This document shows positions 7,109 to 10,966 of a stretch of 10,966 nt of DNA, one piece after another. This DNA is from Sandarakinorhabdus sp. (GTDB lineage: Bacteria; Pseudomonadota; Alphaproteobacteria; Sphingomonadales; Sphingomonadaceae). Below the pieces are notes generated by a model. That model was given only the letters and a program-made list of their open reading frames with translations, made no database searches and had not been told where the DNA came from. The stretch covers positions 1 through 10,966 of the forward strand of contig JALOSK010000045.1 in assembly GCA_025458465.1 (NCBI GenBank). Direction: 5' to 3'. The translations under genes and the position numbers were made by a program. The stretch's first letter is position 1. The number at the start of each line of letters is the position of its first letter.

Positions 7109-7930
7109 ATGATCCGTCTCGGCGCACTCGCCGTCGGCCTGCTCTTCGTGCTGAACGTCCTGTGGGGGGCTGTCCAGCCCCGCGAGGACGTGGCGCCCGA
7201 CATGGCCAAGGAACTCCACAAATATCCCAGGCAGATCGAATGGGCCCACAACGGCCCGGGCAATCTGGGGATCTTCGGCACCTTTGATCGCGGCCAGCTG
7301 CAGCGCGGCTTCCAGGTTTACAAGGAAGTCTGCTCGGCCTGCCACTCGATCAACCGCGTCGCCTTCCGTGACCTGGGCGATCTTGGCTTCAACGAAGCCC
7401 AGATCAAGGCCATCGCCGCGGAATATGAAGTGGCGGCCATCGATGCCAACGGCGAACCGACCACCCGCAAGGCCACCCCGGCGGACAAGTTCCCGCTGGT
7501 CTACGCCAACGAGGCGGCTGCCCGTGCGGCGCAGAACGGCGCCAATCCGCCGGATCTGTCGCTGATGACCAAGGCGCGCAAGGATGGCACCAACTATGTC
7601 TATTCGCTGCTCACCGGTTATTCCGATGATGTGCCGAAGGGCTGGGTGAAGCCTGACACGCTGTATTACAACCCGTACTTCCACAGCGTGAACATCGCCA
7701 TGCCGCCGCCGCTCGCCGCCGATGGCCAGGTGACCTATGCCGATGGCGCGCCGGCCACCACCGACCAGTATGCCAAGGACGTCTCGGCGTTCCTGACCTG
7801 GACGGCGGAGCCCAAGCTGGAAAACCGCAAGGAAACCGGCGTTGCCGCCATCCTGTTCCTGATCATCATGACCGGGCTTGGCTATCTGTCGTACCGCAAG
7901 GTGTGGGCAGACATCAAAAAGCCGGCCTGA
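7109..7930 (+). CDS. petC: Ubiquinol-cytochrome c reductase cytochrome c1 subunit
   Basis: Cytochrome c1 takes electrons from the Rieske protein and reduces periplasmic cytochrome c. The 273-residue product has a hydrophobic N-terminal export segment (about 4-20), the c-type haem site CSACH (75-79, covalent bonds by C75 and C78, H79 as axial ligand), the distal methionine M198 in NIAMPPPL, and a C-terminal membrane anchor (about 243-262) followed by a positively charged tail, all in the expected order. An N-terminal cleavage site is not obvious: there is no clean A-x-A, and the best guess is after A21. AAGGAGA (7094-7100) is a strong ribosome site overlapping the petB stop, and fixes the start at 7109; the frame extends further upstream inside petB without meaning. 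It is last in petABC and is followed by a terminator. Confidence 0.97.
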   Translation: MIRLGALAVGLLFVLNVLWGAVQPREDVAPDMAKELHKYPRQIEWAHNGPGNLGIFGTFDRGQLQRGFQVYKEVCSACHSINRVAFRDLGDLGFNEAQIKAIAAEYEVAAIDANGEPTTRKATPADKFPLVYANEAAARAAQNGANPPDLSLMTKARKDGTNYVYSLLTGYSDDVPKGWVKPDTLYYNPYFHSVNIAMPPPLAADGQVTYADGAPATTDQYAKDVSAFLTWTAEPKLENRKETGVAAILFLIIMTGLGYLSYRKVWADIKKPA

Positions 7931-7953
7931 TAGTCCGCGAAGGCTTGAAATGG

Positions 7954-7990
7954 GGCGGCCATCCGGCAGGATGGCCGCCTCTTTTCTTTT
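7954..7990 (+). terminator. Intrinsic (rho-independent) terminator of petABC
   Basis: GGCGGCCATCC (7954-7964) and GGATGGCCGCC (7969-7979) form a perfect 11-base stem with the four-base loop GGCA. A T-rich run, CTTTTCTTTT, follows at 7981-7990. This is the clearest terminator in the window and acts rightward. It ends only 10 bases before the apt ATG, so it also lies in front of apt. Confidence 0.9.
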
Positions 7991-8000
7991 GGGGCGAGCG

Positions 8001-8549
8001 ATGGACAACGATGATCGGCCAAATGCCGACCTGAAGGCGCTGGTGCGGACAATTCCCGATTATCCGCACGCCGGGATCATGTTCCGCGACATCACCACGC
8101 TGCTGCTCGACGGGCCGGGCTTTTCCACCTGCATCACCCGGATGACCGCCAGCCTGCCGGCGCGTCCCGATCTGGTGGCCGGCATCGAGGCGCGCGGCTT
8201 CATCTTTGCCGCTGCGCTGGCCCGGGAACTGGGCGTCGGCCTTGTGCTGCTGCGCAAGAAGAACAAGCTGCCCGGCCGCGTGACGGGCGTGAACTATGCG
8301 CTGGAATATGGCACCGATCGCATCGAGATGCATGCCGACGCGGTTCAGCCCGGGCAGCGCGTGTGCCTGGTGGACGATCTGATCGCCACTGGCGGCACGG
8401 CCATGGCCGGCGTCGAACTGCTGCGTGGTGCCGGTGCGCGGGTGGAGGAGGCGGCCTTCGCCATCGATCTGCCCGATCTGGGCGGTGCCCAGCGTCTGCG
8501 CGCGGCCGGTGTCACCCCTCACGCGCTGGTCGACTTCCCCGGCCACTGA
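8001..8549 (+). CDS. apt: Adenine phosphoribosyltransferase
   Basis: Apt salvages adenine with PRPP to give AMP and pyrophosphate in the cytoplasm. The 182-residue product fits the usual 170-185. Signature blocks are LVRTIPDYPHAGIMFRDITT (14-33) at the N-terminus, GIEARGF (61-67), LRKKNKLPG (84-92, catalytic flexible loop) and the PRPP-binding motif VCLVDDLIATGGT (121-133). ATG 8001 is chosen because DLKALVRTIPD begins at the family's normal distance from the N-terminus; its ribosome site is poor (GGGGCGAG). An intrinsic terminator ends 10 bases upstream, so transcription must come by read-through from petABC or from a promoter close to the start that I cannot identify. The CYTH-CHAD gene follows after 44 bases and may share the transcript. 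Confidence 0.97.
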   Translation: MDNDDRPNADLKALVRTIPDYPHAGIMFRDITTLLLDGPGFSTCITRMTASLPARPDLVAGIEARGFIFAAALARELGVGLVLLRKKNKLPGRVTGVNYALEYGTDRIEMHADAVQPGQRVCLVDDLIATGGTAMAGVELLRGAGARVEEAAFAIDLPDLGGAQRLRAAGVTPHALVDFPGH

Positions 8550-8593
8550 TCCCGGCTATGCTAGGCTCTGCGACTCGCGGGGGCACAGGGTCG

Positions 8594-10039
8594 ATGGCGC
8601 GGGAACGGGAATTGAAACTGGAGCTGGCGCCGGCTGATGCCGGGCGTCTGGCGGCACTGCTGGCGGCGCGAGCGATGGCCCCGGCCCGGCAGCGTTCCTT
8701 GCGCGCCGTCTATTTCGACACCGACGATGCGCGGCTTGCCGCTGCCGGTCTCAGCCTGCGGCTACGGCAGGACCTGGTGGACGGGCAGGGTGGCTGCATC
8801 CAGACCATCAAGGCCGATGCCGAACGGGCGCGCGCAGGGCTGTTCGATCGCCGCGAATGGGAACGTCCGGTTGCCGGCACGGAGCCGGTGCTGGCCGGGC
8901 GTGATGCGGGCACGCGCGCAGTGCGGCGCGCTCTTGGCAAGGGCAGTTTGCACCCGGTGTTCACCGTCACGGTCGACCGCCAGATCTGGCTGCTGCGACA
9001 TGCGGGTGCCCGCATCGAGGCTGCGCTTGATGTGGGCACGGTGCGCGCCGGCACACGCGATGTTGCGCTGTGCGAACTTGAACTGGAATTGCAGTCGGGG
9101 CCAGCGGCCGCACTGTTCGCGCTGGCCCGCGCCTTCGATGTCAGGGTGCCGCTGCGGCCTGGCGCGCTGAGCAAGGCGCAGCGCGGCCACGCCCTGCTGG
9201 CGCCCGCGTTGGCCAGTGATCGTGCCGAACCGCTGCGGCTTGCGCGTGATGCAGATGCAGACACTGCGCTGCGTGCCATCGTCAGCGCCTGCCTGAACCA
9301 TTATCGTCGCAACGAGGCGCGCCTGTTGGCGGGCGGCGATGGCGAGGCGCTGCACCAGGCGCGTGTGGCGCTGCGGCGCCTGCGCTCCGCGCTCGCGATC
9401 TTCCGCCCGCTCTGTGGGCCCATGCCGGCCCTGGAGACAGGCCTTCGGGCACTCGCGGCGGTGCTTGGCCGGGTGCGAGATCTGGACGTGTTGGTGGCGC
9501 GGGCACCGGCGGGCCCGTTGCGGGATCGCCTGCTGGCGGCGCGGACGGCCGCCCTTGCCGATGCCGAAGCCTGTCTGCAGGCCCCGGCAACGCGAGCGCT
9601 GCTGCTGGATATCGTGGAGTGGGTTTCACTTGGCCCGGCGCTGCCGCCCATGCCCGCGCAGGAATTTGCCGCCGCTGCCCTGGACCGTTGGCGCCGCAAG
9701 GTCGGCAAGGCCGGGCGGTCTCTGGCGCATGGCACCGACGAAGATCGTCACCGCCTGCGCAAGCGAACGAAGAAGCTGCGCTATGCTGCCGAATTCATGT
9801 CCGGTCTGTTTGCGGATGCGCGCGCGCTGGTGCAATTTCGCAAGGCGCTGGAAGCCCTGCAGGATGAACTTGGCGCACTCAATGATCTGGTCACTGCAGA
9901 GGCCGTGCTGCGGGCGCTGGGTCAGGACGATCTGCCCGCTGCGGCGGCTCTGGCAGGCCATGCCCGGCGGCAGGCCCATATCGCAGCGGCGAGCAAGGCA
10001 CACGCCGCCCTGCTGGCGGCGCCGCGCTTCTGGCGTTGA
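8594..10039 (+). CDS. CYTH-CHAD domain protein (triphosphatase-like / polyphosphate-associated)
   Basis: 481 residues in two domains. The N-terminal CYTH domain (about 1-205) opens with the diagnostic E-x-E-x-K as E4-R-E6-L-K8, followed by a run of charged strand residues (AVYFDTDD 39-45; GLSLRLRQ 52-59; TIKAD 71-75; ELELEL 161-166), which form the tunnel that binds triphosphate and metal. The C-terminal CHAD domain (about 220-475) is helical, with conserved histidines in ALHQARVALRRLRS (252-265; H254) and DRHRLRKRTKKLRYAAEF (384-401; H386), and RDLDV (295-299). CYTH-CHAD relatives include E. coli YgiF, an inorganic triphosphatase, and CHAD proteins bind polyphosphate, so a role in tri- or polyphosphate metabolism is likely but not shown. 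ATG 8594 puts ExExK at the N-terminus; ATG 8558 would add 12 residues, and the frame running back into apt is not used. Confidence 0.92.
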   Translation: MARERELKLELAPADAGRLAALLAARAMAPARQRSLRAVYFDTDDARLAAAGLSLRLRQDLVDGQGGCIQTIKADAERARAGLFDRREWERPVAGTEPVLAGRDAGTRAVRRALGKGSLHPVFTVTVDRQIWLLRHAGARIEAALDVGTVRAGTRDVALCELELELQSGPAAALFALARAFDVRVPLRPGALSKAQRGHALLAPALASDRAEPLRLARDADADTALRAIVSACLNHYRRNEARLLAGGDGEALHQARVALRRLRSALAIFRPLCGPMPALETGLRALAAVLGRVRDLDVLVARAPAGPLRDRLLAARTAALADAEACLQAPATRALLLDIVEWVSLGPALPPMPAQEFAAAALDRWRRKVGKAGRSLAHGTDEDRHRLRKRTKKLRYAAEFMSGLFADARALVQFRKALEALQDELGALNDLVTAEAVLRALGQDDLPAAAALAGHARRQAHIAAASKAHAALLAAPRFWR

Positions 10040-10066
10040 ACCGGCGCTTGAACCGGAAGTGGCGGC

Positions 10067-10396
10067 TTACTTCACGCGCTGCTTGCGCGCGGCATAGCGG
10101 GCGTCGCGGGCGGCCTTCTGGGCGGCTTCGCGGGAGATGGCTTCCAGGCGCGCCTGTTCGGCCTGCTTCTCGCGCTGGGCTTCCTTCAGCTTCTTTTCTT
10201 CTTCCAGCTGGCGGGCGCGTTCGGCGCGTGCGGCCTTGGCCTCGGCTTCCTTCTGGGCGCGCTTTTCGGCGCGGGCCTTGGCGGCGGCAAGGGCCTCATC
10301 GCTGGGCGGGGCTGCCTGCTTGAACTTCTCGAGCTTGGCCTTGCGGGCTTCGGCGGCAGTCTTGGCGCGATCGTTGAAATCGGGGAGCTTGAACAT
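10067..10396 (-). CDS. Small Ala/Lys/Glu-rich protein, DUF6481-like
   Basis: 109 residues beginning MFKLPDFNDRAKTAAEARKA. From about 35 to 105 it is almost entirely Ala, Lys, Glu, Arg and Gln, a long charged helix or single coiled coil with no membrane segment or export signal. The N-terminal F-x-x-P-x-F-x-D/E-R-A-x-x-A-x-E-A-K pattern resembles the DUF6481 proteins I know from sphingomonads. Their function is not established. The start is taken at 10396 because the family pattern begins there; the ribosome site is weak, and a longer upstream frame to 10558 runs into another gene on the same strand in a different frame. It converges with the CYTH-CHAD gene 27 bases away. The unrecognised gene upstream (10467-10966) ends 70 bases before it and could share a promoter. 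Confidence 0.78.
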   Translation of the reverse strand: MFKLPDFNDRAKTAAEARKAKLEKFKQAAPPSDEALAAAKARAEKRAQKEAEAKAARAERARQLEEEKKLKEAQREKQAEQARLEAISREAAQKAARDARYAARKQRVK

Positions 10397-10466
10397 GGCC
10401 GAAGGCTTTAGCCGTTTGGTGGCCCTGCTGCAACTGCGAAGGCAACCAACAAGAGCAACGGCGCCA

Positions 10467-10966
10467 TCAGGTGCCGGGCGGCTGGCAGGGGGAATTGGCC
10501 GCCGTCCAGTCCGCGCCGTCGGCAAAGGGCAGGGTGCTGCCCGATTGCACCGGGCCATCGTGGCGCCTGGCCATCAGCACCACCGCCTTGTTGTTGTCGA
10601 ACCCGGCGATGGCGGCGTTGGTGGCGCGGGCTTCGGCGGCGCTGATTTCCGGCACCAGCGTCCGGCTCACCCGGATCAGCCGCGCCACGTCGCCCACCAT
10701 GCCGGTCGCGCGATAGACGCGCCGGCCTTCCACCACCCGGTTCATCGGCTTGCTGTTGAAGCGCCAGCGGGTGCCCGGTTTCGGCGGCGGCAGGCGGATG
10801 CTGGTGGCATCGCAGGAATAGCGCGGGAATTCGATTTCCCACGGGGCGTCCTGGTCCTGATCCGCCGGCCGTTCGCGCTTGTCGGGCGGGAAGAAACCGC
10901 CGCCGGGCAGCGCCAGATCAATGCTGCCATCATCGTTGCGCTCCCAGTCCAGCGTTTGCGTGCCTG
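10467..10966 (-). CDS. Unrecognised protein, C-terminal part (5' end beyond window)
   Basis: A minus-strand frame is open from the right edge (first full codon 10964-10962) to TGA 10469-10467, giving 165 visible residues. I do not recognise a family. Visible features are a Gly/Pro-rich start (LALPGGGFFPPDKRERP, 17-33), W-E-I-E-F-P-R-Y-S-C (42-51), a basic and hydrophobic middle (RRVYRATGMVGDVARLIRVS, 81-100) and a polar end with N-S-P-C (157-160). Two cysteines, C51 and C160, could form a disulfide if the protein is exported, but the N-terminus that would carry a signal peptide is missing. Codon use and GC content look like the neighbours, so it is probably real. The methionine at 10745 is internal, not the start, since the frame and composition continue beyond it. 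Confidence 0.65.
   Translation of the reverse strand, partial: GTQTLDWERNDDGSIDLALPGGGFFPPDKRERPADQDQDAPWEIEFPRYSCDATSIRLPPPKPGTRWRFNSKPMNRVVEGRRVYRATGMVGDVARLIRVSRTLVPEISAAEARATNAAIAGFDNNKAVVLMARRHDGPVQSGSTLPFADGADWTAANSPCQPPGT

Noticed and set aside
5752..7281. 509-residue open frame on the minus strand opposite petB and the ends of petA and petC
   Set aside because: It is antisense to a complete cytochrome b gene and is full of His, Arg, Gln and Asp runs typical of a shadow frame in GC-rich DNA. No ribosome site or family character.
8363..8593. N-terminal extension of the CYTH-CHAD frame inside apt
   Set aside because: It is an alternate frame of apt, Arg/Ala-rich without family match. 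The CYTH ExExK signature should sit at the N-terminus, as it does from 8594.
10036..10056. Direct repeat TTGAACCGG twice, 12 bases apart, at the end of the CYTH-CHAD gene
   Set aside because: Only two short copies in GC-rich sequence between convergent genes; no target-site or attachment-site context, so chance is the better explanation.
10404..10444. Imperfect inverted repeat between the two minus-strand genes at the right end
   Set aside because: About nine pairs with a mismatch around a long loop and no T-run in either direction; too weak to call a terminator.

Overview
The window is GC-rich and densely coded, with short intergenic gaps (none above about 220 bases). It reads as core chromosome of an alphaproteobacterium, most likely a member of the Sphingomonadales. 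The reasons are a DUF1476 / F1-ATPase zeta-type gene, a petA-petB-petC cytochrome bc1 operon with separate cytochrome b and c1 genes, a bolA-grxD pair, and a small DUF6481-type charged protein of the kind seen in sphingomonads. The taxonomic call is from protein character only; no rRNA or tRNA gene is present to confirm it. No insertion sequence, phage gene, CRISPR array or clear foreign island was seen.

Layout. Bases 1-195 hold the C-terminal end of an OmpA-like peptidoglycan-binding protein, followed by an MFS transporter of the anion:cation symporter type (224-1471). The convergent purC (1484-2302, minus) makes SAICAR in purine synthesis. A 210-base divergent region then leads to a rightward group: an F1-ATPase zeta-type inhibitor (2513-2830), a BolA protein overlapping it by one base (2830-3060), a CGFS monothiol glutaredoxin (3089-3421) and a multi-pass membrane protein (3445-4146). 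The BolA and CGFS glutaredoxin are a known [2Fe-2S]-sharing pair.

hemF (4149-5003, minus), the oxygen-dependent coproporphyrinogen III oxidase, converges on that group. It is divergent from petABC (5222-7930), which encodes the three catalytic subunits of cytochrome bc1: Rieske protein, cytochrome b and cytochrome c1. One 218-base region therefore separates a haem-synthesis gene from an operon whose products need haem. A strong intrinsic terminator (7954-7990) closes petABC but sits only 10 bases before the apt start codon. apt (8001-8549, adenine phosphoribosyltransferase) is followed by a CYTH-CHAD fusion protein (8594-10039), a likely triphosphate or polyphosphate protein. On the minus strand at the right end lie a small Ala/Lys/Glu-rich DUF6481-like protein (10067-10396) and the C-terminal part of an unrecognised protein cut by the window edge (10467-10966).

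The theme is housekeeping: respiration (bc1, ATPase inhibitor), cofactor supply (haem, Fe-S) and purine synthesis or salvage. I did not find a convincing undescribed system. The most useful loose ends are the terminator in front of apt, the zeta-bolA-grxD grouping beside purC, and the two uncharacterised proteins at the right end.
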